In this document: positions 33,858 through 42,932 of the stretch, in pieces
Numbering within the stretch: position 1 is the first letter of the stretch
How the letters are laid out: each line of letters starts with the position of its first letter
NCBI RefSeq assembly: GCF_021228125.1
Contig: NZ_JAJQQS010000002.1
Coordinates: forward strand, 496,001 to 560,000
From: Streptomyces albireticuli
Lineage (GTDB): Bacteria; Actinomycetota; Actinomycetes; Streptomycetales; Streptomycetaceae
DNA: 64,000 nucleotides
Reading direction: 5' to 3'
The notes under the pieces: model-generated
Seen by the model: the letters and a program-made list of their open reading frames with translations, nothing else
Database searches by the model: none
Told to the model about the DNA's origin: nothing
Made by a program: the position numbers and the translations under genes

Positions 33858-33886
33858 TTGACATGACCCCGTCGCCACGCTGTTAC
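33858..33886 (+). promoter_or_regulatory. Vegetative-type promoter of HNH nuclease
   Basis: TTGACA (33858-33863), a 17-bp spacer and TGTTAC (33881-33886) form a near-consensus sigma-HrdB promoter about 80 bases before the HNH nuclease ATG. Confidence 0.6.
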
Positions 33887-33968
33887 CTGGCGACCACCCC
33901 CCGGAAATCGGACGCCGCGATCCTGGCCGCGCCGTCGGCCGACAACCCCCCACCGCAAAGGAGTTCCC

Positions 33969-34637
33969 ATGTCCGGAATACCTGCCTCCATCTCTCGCCG
34001 CGCCGTCTACGCGCGTCGTACGGCCGTCGCCGGCGGTCTCGCCGCCCTCCTGGCGTCCCTCACGCTCAACGCCCCCGCCGCCCAGGCCGCGCCCCCCACT
34101 CCGCCGGACGCCGCCACCGTGCGCACGTACCTGGCCGGGCTCAAGGTCTCCGCCGAGGGCACCATGGACGGCTACAGCCGCGCCAAGTTCCCGCACTGGA
34201 GCACCCAGTCCGGGCAGTGCAACACCCGCGAGGTCGTCCTCAAGCGCGACGGTGAGAACGTGGAGCAGGACGCCAAGTGCGCGGCCGTGGAGGGCACCTG
34301 GTTCTCGCCCTACGACGGCGCCACCTGGACCGACGCCCAGGACATCGACATCGACCACATCGTGCCGCTCGCCCAGGCGTGGCGGTCGGGCGCCAACACC
34401 TGGACCACCGCGCAGCGGCAGGCGTTCGCCAACGACCTGACCCGCCCGCAGCTGATCGCCGTCACCGACCGCGTCAACCAGGCGAAGGGCGACAAGGACC
34501 CGGCGCAGTGGATGCCGCCGCTGGACTCCTACGCCTGCACGTACGCCCGGATGTGGGTCACGGTCAAGCACCACTACGGCCTCACCGTCGACCAGGCCGA
34601 GAAGAACAAGCTGACGTCCGTCCTCAACGGCTGCTGA
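33969..34637 (+). CDS. Secreted HNH endonuclease family protein
   Basis: The 222-aa precursor has a signal peptide with twin arginines (SRRAVYARRTAVAGGLAALL ... AAQAAP, cleavage near residue 41), perhaps Tat-dependent. The mature domain is of the GmrSD C-terminal/DUF1524-type HNH fold: DIDIDHIVPLAQAWRSGA provides the HNH histidine pair and metal ligand, followed by RPQLIAVTDRVNQAKGDKDP with the conserved NQ-K. Two cysteines at QCNTREVV and KCAAVEG and two at ACTY and NGC could form disulfides. It should cleave DNA outside the cell, perhaps for phosphate or nucleotide scavenging. ATG 33969 follows AAAGGAGTTCCC. Confidence 0.87.
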   Translation: MSGIPASISRRAVYARRTAVAGGLAALLASLTLNAPAAQAAPPTPPDAATVRTYLAGLKVSAEGTMDGYSRAKFPHWSTQSGQCNTREVVLKRDGENVEQDAKCAAVEGTWFSPYDGATWTDAQDIDIDHIVPLAQAWRSGANTWTTAQRQAFANDLTRPQLIAVTDRVNQAKGDKDPAQWMPPLDSYACTYARMWVTVKHHYGLTVDQAEKNKLTSVLNGC

Positions 34638-34681
34638 ACGGGCGGATCCCACCACTGAACCGGAAACTCCACCGGTAGGCC

Positions 34682-34710
34682 CCGTCGTTCCGTACCGTAC
34701 GGAACGACGG
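34682..34710. promoter_or_regulatory. 29-bp perfect palindrome before the PhoD-like gene
   Basis: CCGTCGTTCCGTAC (34682-34695), one C, and GTACGGAACGACGG (34697-34710) are exact complements. The right arm ends directly at the GGAGGGGGG ribosome binding site. It may be an operator for a dimeric regulator, a hairpin limiting translation, or the terminator of the HNH gene; there is no T run. Confidence 0.5.
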
Positions 34711-34721
34711 AGGGGGGCCGG

Positions 34722-36704
<1,983 letters not shown>

Positions 36705-36712
36705 ATCAAGAA

Positions 36713-36751
36713 CTTGAACTTGCAAGTATCGATTAGGGGTACCTAACCTGG
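36713..36751 (+). promoter_or_regulatory. DoxX promoter region with AACTTG repeats and iron-box-like dyad
   Basis: An A/T-rich segment holds AACTTG twice (36712-36717, 36718-36722 region) and the palindrome ACTTGCAAGT (36718-36727). TTGCAA (36720-36725) and TAACCT (36744-36749) are spaced 18 bp. TTAGGGGTACCTAACCTGG (36733-36751) matches 13 of 19 bases of the DmdR1/IdeR iron box. Function unproven. Confidence 0.4.
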
Positions 36752-36794
36752 ACCCCTCGCGTTTCCTGTCCCCTGACACGAGGAGCCCCACCTC

Positions 36795-37274
36795 ATGCCC
36801 CCCACCACCGCTCCCTCCCCTTCCGCCGCCGCCTCCACGGGCGCCGCCGCGGCCGCCGCTCCGACGCTCTCCGAGCGCCTGGACGCGGCCCGCCCCTACG
36901 CCCTGTCGGCGTTCCGCATAGTCGTCGGCCTGCTCTTCGCCTGCCACGGCATCGCCTCGCTGTTCGGCGTGCTCGGCGGTGCCGCGGGCACCGGCGGCAC
37001 CGTCGAGGCCGGCACCTGGCCGGGCTGGTACGCCGCCGCCATCCAGCTCGTCGGCGGTGGCCTCGTGCTGCTGGGCGTGGGCACCCGCACCGCGGCGCTG
37101 ATCTCGTCCGGCTCCATGGCCTACGCGTACTTCGACGTGCACCAGGGCATGGCCCTGTGGCCGATCCAGAACGGCGGCGAGGCCTCGGCGATGTTCTGCT
37201 GGGCCTTCCTGCTGCTCGTCTTCACCGGCCCCGGCGCGCTCTCCCTGGACCGCCTCTTCGGCCGCAAGAACTGA
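36795..37274 (+). CDS. DoxX family membrane protein
   Basis: The 159-aa protein has four hydrophobic helices of the DoxX type: an N-terminal tail rich in Ser/Ala, then RIVVGLLFACHGIASLFGVL, a Gly-rich loop, WYAAAIQLVGGGLVLLGVGT, ALISSGSMAYAYFDVHQ and EASAMFCWAFLLLVFTGPGA, ending in DRLFGRKN. DoxX proteins are four-helix membrane proteins linked to redox or sulphur stress; in mycobacteria DoxX forms a complex with superoxide dismutase and a thiol oxidase. ATG 36795 follows CGAGGAGCCCCACCTC. The upstream region carries operator-like repeats, so it is probably stress induced. Confidence 0.85.
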   Translation: MPPTTAPSPSAAASTGAAAAAAPTLSERLDAARPYALSAFRIVVGLLFACHGIASLFGVLGGAAGTGGTVEAGTWPGWYAAAIQLVGGGLVLLGVGTRTAALISSGSMAYAYFDVHQGMALWPIQNGGEASAMFCWAFLLLVFTGPGALSLDRLFGRKN

Positions 37275-37374
37275 CACGCGGGCCGGAGCGGCGGCCGGCG
37301 CGCGGGTCGGTGCACGACCCGGCGCCAAGGCCGCCGCGCGCGCTCCCCTACGGCCCCGCGCGGGCCGTATGTCG

Positions 37375-37428
37375 CGTACGTCCGGGAAGTCCGAGTCGCC
37401 TCGGATCTCCCGGACGTACGGCTTTTGT
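37375..37428 (+). terminator. Rho-independent terminator with T-rich tail
   Basis: CGTACGTCCGGGA (37375-37387) pairs exactly with TCCCGGACGTACG (37408-37420), with an inner TCCGAG/CTCGGA stem, and is followed by GCTTTTGTT. This is the most classical terminator in the window. Confidence 0.85.
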
Positions 37429-37563
37429 TAGTGATTAGAACTACATCTCCTGCCCCCACCCGCATGTCACAGCAGCCTCAGGCGTACGCTGTGCGGTTGT
37501 GAAGGCCGCCCCTGCCGCTCCCCTGCGACGTCGCGGCGGGGGACCGTACCGGGAGATCAGGAC

Positions 37564-38202
37564 GTGCTGGAGCAGTTGGGGGCCTTGGCCGGCTCGCCAT
37601 GGATCTATCTGATCGTCGGGATCTCCGTGCTCCTCGACGTCTTCCTTCCGGTCCTGCCGAGCGGGGTCCTGGTGATCACCGCCGCCACCGCCGCCGCGGG
37701 CACCGCGGCCGACGCGGTGGGCGGCGCGACCCGGGGCCACGCGGGCTTCTCCGAGATGTTCGCACTGGTGATGTGCGCCGCGACGGCGTCCGTCCTCGGT
37801 GACATGGTCGCCTACCGCCTCGCCTGGCGCGGCGGCGACCGCTTCGACCGCGCCATGGCACGCTCCCGCAGGCTCACGGCGGCCCAGGAGAAGCTGGGCA
37901 CGGCGCTGCTGCGCGGCGGCGGCCCGCTCGTGGTGGTCGCCCGTTTCGCACCGGCCGGCCGGTCGGTGGTCAGCCTCGGCGCCGGGGTGATGCACCGCAG
38001 GGTGGCGGAGTTCCTGCCCTGGTCCGCACTGGCGGGCCTGACCTGGGCGGCGTACAGCGTCTGCCTCGGCTACTTCGGCGGCCAGTGGCTGGGCGCGGGC
38101 TGGTTCGCCACGGCCGTCTCCTTCCTCGCCCTCTTCGCGGCGGGCGCGGGCGCCGCGTTCGTCATGCGCCGCCCCGGAGAGCCGGAAGCGCAAGCTCAGT
38201 AA
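37564..38202 (+). CDS. DedA family membrane protein
   Basis: The 212-aa protein has the DedA/VTT (SNARE-associated) layout with four to five hydrophobic segments: PWIYLIVGISVLLDVFLPVL, re-entrant LPSGVLVITAATAAAG, TASVLGDMVAYRLAWRGGDR, and the signature FAPAGRSVVSLGAGVMHRRV (the F-x3-G-R motif). Bacterial DedA proteins flip lipid carriers such as undecaprenyl phosphate or phosphatidylethanolamine and support membrane homeostasis. An unusual Ala/Thr/Gly-rich stretch is inserted near residues 45-60. GTG 37564 is preceded by GGGAGATCAGGAC. The gene is isolated by terminators on its left. Confidence 0.87.
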   Translation: MLEQLGALAGSPWIYLIVGISVLLDVFLPVLPSGVLVITAATAAAGTAADAVGGATRGHAGFSEMFALVMCAATASVLGDMVAYRLAWRGGDRFDRAMARSRRLTAAQEKLGTALLRGGGPLVVVARFAPAGRSVVSLGAGVMHRRVAEFLPWSALAGLTWAAYSVCLGYFGGQWLGAGWFATAVSFLALFAAGAGAAFVMRRPGEPEAQAQ

Positions 38203-38405
38203 CTTCCGGTAGCCCCCGTTACGGCGGCGGCCGTACGCCCGCGTGCGCCCCGCCTAGGCCGGGGGCGGGCGACCGCGCACGCACATCCGTACGGGAGCGG
38301 CGGGTCCCGGTACGTCATCCGGGCCACTCCCGCCACGCATGCGCGGGCCCCCCGGAGCCCTCGCGCCCGCCGGCCCGGCGCGAGGTCACGGCCTCGGCGC
38401 GGCCC

Positions 38406-38630
38406 TCAGAGCTTGGTCAGTTTGGTGTACGGGCCCGGGATCCGCTCCTGCCTGGTGGCGAAGTCGACGAGCACGGCGATGTCTTCCTCGACACCGATGA
38501 CACGGCCGAGACCGTAGCGGTCGTGGGCCACCCGGTCACCCACGTCGAACTTCTGCACGGGGCCGGGGGCGGGCGGGGCGTTGAAGGGACTGGTGGGCAG
38601 ATGCCGTCGATGCGCTGGTGGCTTCGTCAT
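38406..38630 (-). CDS. Small stand-alone UvrD/PcrA C-terminal Tudor-like protein
   Basis: The 74-aa protein has a Pro-rich disordered start (MTKPPAHRRHLPTSPFNAPP) and a beta-barrel domain VQKFDVGDRVAHDRYGLGRV followed by IGVEEDIAVLVDFATRQERI. This closely resembles the small domain at the C-terminus of UvrD/PcrA helicases (F-x-x-GDRVxHxxFGxGxV ... V-x-F), which binds RNA polymerase. Here it exists without a helicase. It may therefore interact with RNA polymerase or nucleic acid; this is inference. It is conserved in length in Streptomyces as far as I recall. The ATG at 38630 lacks a strong ribosome binding site. Confidence 0.8.
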   Translation of the reverse strand: MTKPPAHRRHLPTSPFNAPPAPGPVQKFDVGDRVAHDRYGLGRVIGVEEDIAVLVDFATRQERIPGPYTKLTKL

Positions 38631-38742
38631 TGGCCTCAGTATGCGCCCTCCACGGGCGGGCGGCCCCCGCGAACGGGGCGGTGGCCCGGCTCCTCGGGGA
38701 GGAACCGGGCCACCGCGTGCGCGCGCGAGCGCTCCCGTCCGG

Positions 38743-39405
38743 TCAGTGGACCTTGGTGAAGGCGTCCTTGTCGAAGGCCTTCAGACCATTGGCCCACAGA
38801 GCGTTGACGCGGCTCTTCTCGGCCGCGTTCGGGTAGGCGTTCTGGCAGGACGTACCGGGGCCGCCACCGGACATCAGCTCGCTGCACGGGCCGGAGTAGT
38901 GGTCCGGGAGACCGAGGACGTGACCGGTCTCGTGCGCGGTGACGCGGGTGGAGTTGTACTGCTGGTTCTGCCGGTAGTCGAGGAAGATGTAACCCCGCCC
39001 GTGACCGTCGGTGCTGGCGTACGAGCCACGGGAGTCGTTGCCCTCGTAGTAGCGGAAGTCCGCGTTGCTGCCCGCACGCAGCTGAACGTTCTGGACGGAG
39101 CTGTTCCAGATCTGCGCGCTGCTGGCTATCTGCTGGGCGAATCTGGGCGCGGCGCTCGGGTCGTACGTGACGGTGACGACCTTCAGGCCGGGCGACTTCG
39201 CCGCCTTGGCCGTCGCGGACTTCATCACGGCGTCGAAGAACGCCTTGTTGTTGGCCTCTTCGGCCGCCGAGCCGACGTACGAGGACTGGGTGAAGGTCTG
39301 CGAACCGGTGACGGCCGGCGCCGCGGAGGCGGGCACCGCCGTCAGGGCCGCCGCCAGGCCGAGGCCGAGCGCGGCGGCGGACAGCGCCATGGTGGAGCGA
39401 TTCAT
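38743..39405 (-). CDS. snpA: Snapalysin family extracellular zinc metalloprotease
   Basis: The 220-aa preproenzyme begins [20 protein letters not shown] with a Sec signal (cleavage near ASAAP), a propeptide to about residue 85, and the mature M7 protease with the active site [11 protein letters not shown] (zinc ligands His, His and Asp, the snapalysin variant HExxHxxGxxD) and a Cys pair [14 protein letters not shown]. It is a small neutral protease that cuts after aromatic residues and degrades casein. ATG 39405 follows ATGGAGTCCCCC. It is divergent from a LysR gene, as in the known Streptomyces snpA/snpR (mprA/mprR) pair, in which the LysR protein activates the protease. Confidence 0.94.
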   Translation of the reverse strand: MNRSTMALSAAALGLGLAAALTAVPASAAPAVTGSQTFTQSSYVGSAAEEANNKAFFDAVMKSATAKAAKSPGLKVVTVTYDPSAAPRFAQQIASSAQIWNSSVQNVQLRAGSNADFRYYEGNDSRGSYASTDGHGRGYIFLDYRQNQQYNSTRVTAHETGHVLGLPDHYSGPCSELMSGGGPGTSCQNAYPNAAEKSRVNALWANGLKAFDKDAFTKVH

Positions 39406-39522
39406 GTGGGGGACTCCATTCGTTCCGAGAACCTCGGGCCGCATGGGTGGGTCGGCCGGGGGTTCACCGGGTGAACTGCTGGTCCCGCAGAGTCTCTGAC
39501 GAGTTATCAGTGGTGCGGATGA

Positions 39523-39535
39523 TGCCAATTGGCCA
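39523..39535. promoter_or_regulatory. LysR-type site between snapalysin and its regulator
   Basis: TGCCAATTGGCCA fits the T-N11-A LysR core and contains the perfect palindrome GCCAATTGGC (39524-39533). It lies 118 bp upstream of snpA and 64 bp upstream of the LysR gene in the shared divergent region. Confidence 0.55.
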
Positions 39536-39598
39536 TAGCTCCAGGCAATCGCCTACCCTGCCCCTCGCTGTGCCTGGTGTGACTCGCGAGGTGCAGTT

Positions 39599-40594
39599 AT
39601 GCTCCCTCCCGTGGAGCTCGAGGTCAGGCACCTCCGGGCGCTTTGCGCCATCGCGGATGCGGGAAGTGTGCGCAAGGCCGCGCTGCAACTGGGCATGACC
39701 CAGCCCTCGCTCACCACGCAACTCCGCCGTATCGAGGGGGCCATCGGCGGCCTCCTCTTCACCCGCGGCCAGACGGGCAGCCGCCCCACGCCCCTGGGTC
39801 ACTCGGTGCTCTCCCGCGCCCGGCCGATCGTCGCCGAGATGACCGCGCTGGTGACGGCGGCCCGGGACGCCGCGGTGGGGGCGGGCGGAGCGAGGCTGCG
39901 GGTGGGTAGCGTCGGCAGCCGGGTGGTGACGGGCTGGCTGCGCCGGATCCACGACCGGCTGCCCGACACGGACATCACCATTCATATAGAGGTCTCCGCG
40001 AACACCCTGCTCCAACTGCTCGCGACGAACCAGCTGGACGTCGCGCTCGTCCACGAGACCGCGGGCTTCCCCCTGCACATACCGGCGGAGGTGCGGCGGC
40101 GCGTCCTCGTCGAGCGGGAGCCGCGCTTCGTCACCCTCTCCGCCGGCCACCCGGCGGCCGCGTCACCGGCGGTCACGCTCACCGAACTGGCCGACGACTC
40201 CTGGATCGTGGACCCCACGGCCGACCACGAATGGGCGGCGCTGCGCCGCGTCCTCACCGCGGCCGGGCTCGACCCGCGCCTGCTGCACGTCCGCGACAAC
40301 ACCACCGCCGCCGACCTGGTGGCCTCGGGCGAGGCCGTACGCCCCTGCCAGCCCACCGCCGAGGCCACCCCCGGCACCGTGATCCGCCCCCTGGCCGGGG
40401 ACCCCCTCACGGCCGAACTCTCCCTGGCCGCCCGCCCCTGCGCCCTGCCGCTCCCGGAACTCGACGCCCTCTTCGACGACCTGGCGGACGCCTACGAGGA
40501 GGCGACGTCCCGCAGCGTGGCGTACCGGACGTGGCTCACGGGCGCGGGACGTCCGGCGCCGCCGGACGGACGGACGTCGGGGCCGGGCCCCTAG
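39599..40594 (+). CDS. LysR family regulator, snapalysin activator (SnpR-like)
   Basis: The 331-aa protein has the LysR N-terminal winged helix (residues 5-62: LEVRHLRALCAIADAGSVRK, AALQLGMTQPSLTTQLRRIE) and a two-lobed effector-binding domain from about 90. Its divergent position to snpA and the T-N11-A site between them match SnpR/MprR, the known transcriptional activator of snapalysin. The ATG at 39599 is preceded by CGAGGTGCAGTT; a GTG five codons later (VELEVRH) is an alternative. The C-terminus has a Pro/Gly-rich tail from about 310. Confidence 0.9.
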   Translation: MLPPVELEVRHLRALCAIADAGSVRKAALQLGMTQPSLTTQLRRIEGAIGGLLFTRGQTGSRPTPLGHSVLSRARPIVAEMTALVTAARDAAVGAGGARLRVGSVGSRVVTGWLRRIHDRLPDTDITIHIEVSANTLLQLLATNQLDVALVHETAGFPLHIPAEVRRRVLVEREPRFVTLSAGHPAAASPAVTLTELADDSWIVDPTADHEWAALRRVLTAAGLDPRLLHVRDNTTAADLVASGEAVRPCQPTAEATPGTVIRPLAGDPLTAELSLAARPCALPLPELDALFDDLADAYEEATSRSVAYRTWLTGAGRPAPPDGRTSGPGP

Positions 40595-40629
40595 CCGCCG
40601 CCCGGCCTCACGCCCGGTTCACGCCCGGT

Positions 40630-40803
40630 TCATGCCCGGCCGCACGGCCCCCGCCGGCTGGCCGCGGCCCACTCCGCCCGCAGCCGTTCGTACATACGCC
40701 GCTCGGCCCCGGTCAGGGCCCGCCCGCTGCGCGCGGACAGGAAGCGCCGGATCGCGTGGTTGATCTCCTCGGGGCTCCGCTGCCGGGATGAGGTCGAAAG
40801 CAT
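40630..40803 (-). CDS. 57-aa conserved-type small protein
   Basis: This short ORF reads ATG to TGA and encodes MLSTSSRQRSPEEINHAIRR then FLSARSGRALTGAERRMYER and LRAEWAAASRRGPCGRA. The pattern I-x3-I-R-x-FL-x2-R-x-GR-x-LT-x2-ER-x2-Y-x2-L-x3-W looks like a compact two-helix domain that I associate with a family of small Streptomyces proteins of unknown function. Codon third positions are GC-rich as in real genes. No good ribosome binding site is visible; CATAGT about 7-12 bases upstream of the ATG could be a -10 box of a leaderless mRNA. Confidence 0.6.
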   Translation of the reverse strand: MLSTSSRQRSPEEINHAIRRFLSARSGRALTGAERRMYERLRAEWAAASRRGPCGRA

Positions 40804-40987
40804 GGGCCCAGACTATGATCCACGGCCGCCACGGGGGCGCCCACCACGACGGAGTTCGCGGAACGCTCATCAAACGGTCATGAAGCCGACGGATCGGGGC
40901 ACGGCGCGGACATCGCCCGGCCCGCGCCGCTCTGCCGACGGCAACGGCCGGCCCGGCCGGGCCAGGCGATCACTACAGTCCCGTCCC

Positions 40988-41065
40988 ATGACGACGGTCA
41001 CCACATGTACGGTCGCGTACCCGGCCGACGCCCTGACGATGATCGGGCACCTCGCGCTCCCCTGA
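40988..41065 (+). pseudogene. Relic of a dienelactone hydrolase gene (first 25 codons)
   Basis: ATG to TGA encodes MTTVTTCTVAYPADALTMIG followed by HLALP. This is recognisably the N-terminus of actinobacterial dienelactone hydrolase family proteins (MTTVTTRTVxYPADGLTMIGHLALP, then a catalytic alpha/beta hydrolase domain of about 200 residues). Here a stop follows at once and the next 200 bp show no continuation in any frame, so the body of the gene has been deleted. Neighbouring cupin gene starts 208 bp downstream. Confidence 0.65.
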
Positions 41066-41273
41066 GTGAGAGGCGCCTCTGGGTCGGCCTGGTCCTCCTG
41101 AGGCGGTTCTGCCGGGGCGGGCGGAGCATGCGTGCCCCGGGCCTCGGCGGCGCCTATCGTGAGAAGGGAGCCACAGCTACTCGGCTTCCCCGAAGGGGCG
41201 TGCCGCCCCGAGGCTCTCCCGGCCGCGCGGGAGCACGTCACGGATCGGGTCGGAGGAGGCCGGAGGAGGAGTC

Positions 41274-41639
41274 ATGACGGCCACCACCTGGGACGAGACG
41301 CCCGTCGCCCTCGAAGGTGACGGCGTCGAGGTGCGGAAGCAGGAGATCGGCGGCGGCATGAGCGTGATGTACATGCGCGCGGCCGAGGGGACGGACTTCG
41401 CGCCGTCCCTCAAGGGGTTGCCCGGCGATCTCTGCCAGTGCCCGCACTGGGGCTATCTGACCAAGGGTCGGCTCCGGATGCGCACGGACGGCGGCGAGGA
41501 GACGTACGAGGCCGGGCAGGCCTTCTACTGGGCGCCGGGGCACGCCCCCGAAGCCCTTGAGGACGTCGAGTTCCTCGACTTCTCGCCCACCAAGGAGCTC
41601 GACGAGGTGATCGCGCACATCACGGCGCAGGCGGGTTGA
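41274..41639 (+). CDS. Small cupin domain protein
   Basis: The 121-aa single-domain cupin (MTATTWDETPVALEGDGVEV) has a motif 1 region LCQCPHWGYLTKGRLRMRTD and motif 2 YEAGQAFYWAPGHAPEALED. Only some of the metal-binding residues are present: His in CPHWGY and His in APGHAPE, with the motif-1 second His replaced. It may bind metal weakly or be a sensor/isomerase rather than a dioxygenase. The ATG at 41274 has an excellent GGAGGAGGCCGGAGGAGG leader, which suggests high translation. No operon partner is close; the dienelactone hydrolase relic lies upstream. Confidence 0.83.
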   Translation: MTATTWDETPVALEGDGVEVRKQEIGGGMSVMYMRAAEGTDFAPSLKGLPGDLCQCPHWGYLTKGRLRMRTDGGEETYEAGQAFYWAPGHAPEALEDVEFLDFSPTKELDEVIAHITAQAG

Positions 41640-41741
41640 TCTCCTGGCGGTACGGCCCACGGGCCCCCGCTCACCCGCACCGGTCCGGTCGTCGCCGGGC
41701 CGGTGGGTGAGGGCGGCCGCGCGAGAAGCGGCCGTGTTTCC

Positions 41742-42410
41742 TCAGCCGACGCGCAGGACGATCACCGCGCCGTCCGCCTCCACGCGCACCTCCGTCAGGT
41801 CGGCCACCGCGACGTCCGGCGCGTGGGCCGCCGCGCGCGGGCCCACGCCCACCACGCGCATGCCCGCCGCCTTGCCGGCCGCGATGCCCGCCTCGGAGTC
41901 TTCGAAGACGACGCAGTCCGCCGGGTCGAAGCCCAGCGCGGCGGCGCCCTTGAGGAAGCCCTCGGGGTCCGGCTTGCTGGCGCCCACGGACTCCGCGGTG
42001 ACACGGACCGCGGGCATCGGGAGACCGGCCGCGGTCATGCGGGCCTCGGAGAGGGCGCGGTCGGCCGAGGTGACCAGAGCGTGGGGGAGGCCGGCGAGGG
42101 CGGCCATGAAGGCCGGGGCGCCCGGCACCGGGACGACGCCGCTGACGTCGGCCGTCTCGGCGGCGAGCATCCGGGCGTTGTCGGCGTGGTTCTGCTCCAT
42201 CGGGCGGTCCGGGAGGAGGACGGCCATGGTCGCGTAGCCCTGGCGGCCGTGGACGACCTTCATGACGGCGTCGCCGTCCAGGCCCTGTTCCGCCGCCCAG
42301 TCGCGCCAGCAGCGCTCCACGACGGCGTCGGAGTTGACGATCGTGCCGTCCATGTCCAAAAGGAGGGCACGGGCGGTCAGCGTGGTCGTGGTGGGGGCGT
42401 TGGCCGGCAT
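41742..42410 (-). CDS. HAD-IA family hydrolase (phosphatase/mutase-like)
   Basis: The 222-aa protein has HAD motif I LLLDMDGTIVNSD, a four-helix C1 cap (residues 25-95, WAAEQGLDGDAVMKVVHGRQ), motif II LVTSAD, motif III Lys in GASKPDPEGFLKGAAALG and motif IV VVFEDSEAGIAAGKAAGM. This pattern fits sugar-phosphate phosphatases or beta-phosphoglucomutase-like enzymes such as 2-deoxyglucose-6-phosphate phosphatase. ATG 42410 is preceded by CTGGAGTCCGCCG; an ATG at 42440 is possible but its ribosome binding site is worse. It is divergent from the MFS-MarR gene. Confidence 0.87.
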   Translation of the reverse strand: MPANAPTTTTLTARALLLDMDGTIVNSDAVVERCWRDWAAEQGLDGDAVMKVVHGRQGYATMAVLLPDRPMEQNHADNARMLAAETADVSGVVPVPGAPAFMAALAGLPHALVTSADRALSEARMTAAGLPMPAVRVTAESVGASKPDPEGFLKGAAALGFDPADCVVFEDSEAGIAAGKAAGMRVVGVGPRAAAHAPDVAVADLTEVRVEADGAVIVLRVG

Positions 42411-42932
42411 CGGCGGACTCCAGGGCGCGGGAGAAGGCAAGCGGCCTCGCCCGCCGGTCAGGGAATACGGACGAGGCCACTTTGTTTCTCAAAGATACAA
42501 AAAGTCCTCCCGATCGCCAACAGACCCAGGTCGGCAGGGGTGCGGACCGGGTCCGCGGCGGGGTGCCGGCGGCCGGGCGAGCTGCCAATGGCCTATCCCG
42601 GCGGGCCGTCCGCGCGGATCCGGATCACGATGGAGGGCAGCGGGAGGCCGGGGCGCGCGGCGCCGGCCGGTGCGCGGTGCGGACCGGTGCTCCGGCCGGT
42701 ACGCGGTGCGGGCCGGGTGCTCCGGGCGGTACGCGGTACGGGCGGCGTGCCACGGGCGGTACGCGGTACGGACCGCCGGCCGGTACGCGGTACGGACCGT
42801 ATGCCCCGGCCGGGCCGTTCCCGGTCCGCCCGCCGGCCTTGCCTCTGTCCCCGTCCCGTCCCCGTCCCCGTCCCGTCCCCTCCCGTCCCAGCTTCCCGGT
42901 CCCAGGCACCCCACCCCCACAGGAGCCAGCCC
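42411..42932. promoter_or_regulatory. 522-bp divergent region: operator-like dyad, tandem repeats
   Basis: Three elements stand out. First, the A/T-rich dyad TTTGTTTC-TCAAA-GATACAAA at 42481-42501 (7 of 8 arm bases pair). Second, five degenerate 23-30-bp units built on CGGTACGCGGTACGG between about 42658 and 42805. Third, a C-rich run of CCCGTCCC units at 42848-42898. The AGGAG of the MFS gene is at 42921. The dyad is the only probable protein-binding site. Confidence 0.5.
42658..42805. repeat. Five degenerate tandem repeats with core CGGTACGCGGTACGG
   Basis: Units start near 42662, 42692, 42723, 42753 and 42776. Each holds GGTRCGCGGTRCGG followed by a variable GC spacer of 8-16 bases. The core is itself a direct repeat of CGGTAC. 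They lie in the long 5' region of the MFS-MarR gene and encode nothing plausible. Confidence 0.6.

Larger units (their letters stand above)
40595..41273. other. 679-bp region between snpR and cupin genes: one small gene and one gene relic
   Basis: There is no large gene here. It contains the 57-codon gene at 40630-40803 (minus strand) and the 25-codon dienelactone-hydrolase start at 40988-41065 (plus strand), which are described separately. The rest shows only a GGAGG-rich leader of the cupin gene (41245-41273) and no other recognised element. Confidence 0.6.

Noticed and set aside
42658..42805. CRISPR-like array
   Set aside because: Units vary in length and sequence, spacers are 8-16 bases and repetitive, and no cas gene is near.
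41703..42932. Open frame extending the MFS-MarR gene 410 codons upstream
   Set aside because: It runs antisense over the HAD gene and through the tandem repeats, with Arg/Gly-rich nonsense composition; AGGAG before 42933 marks the real start.
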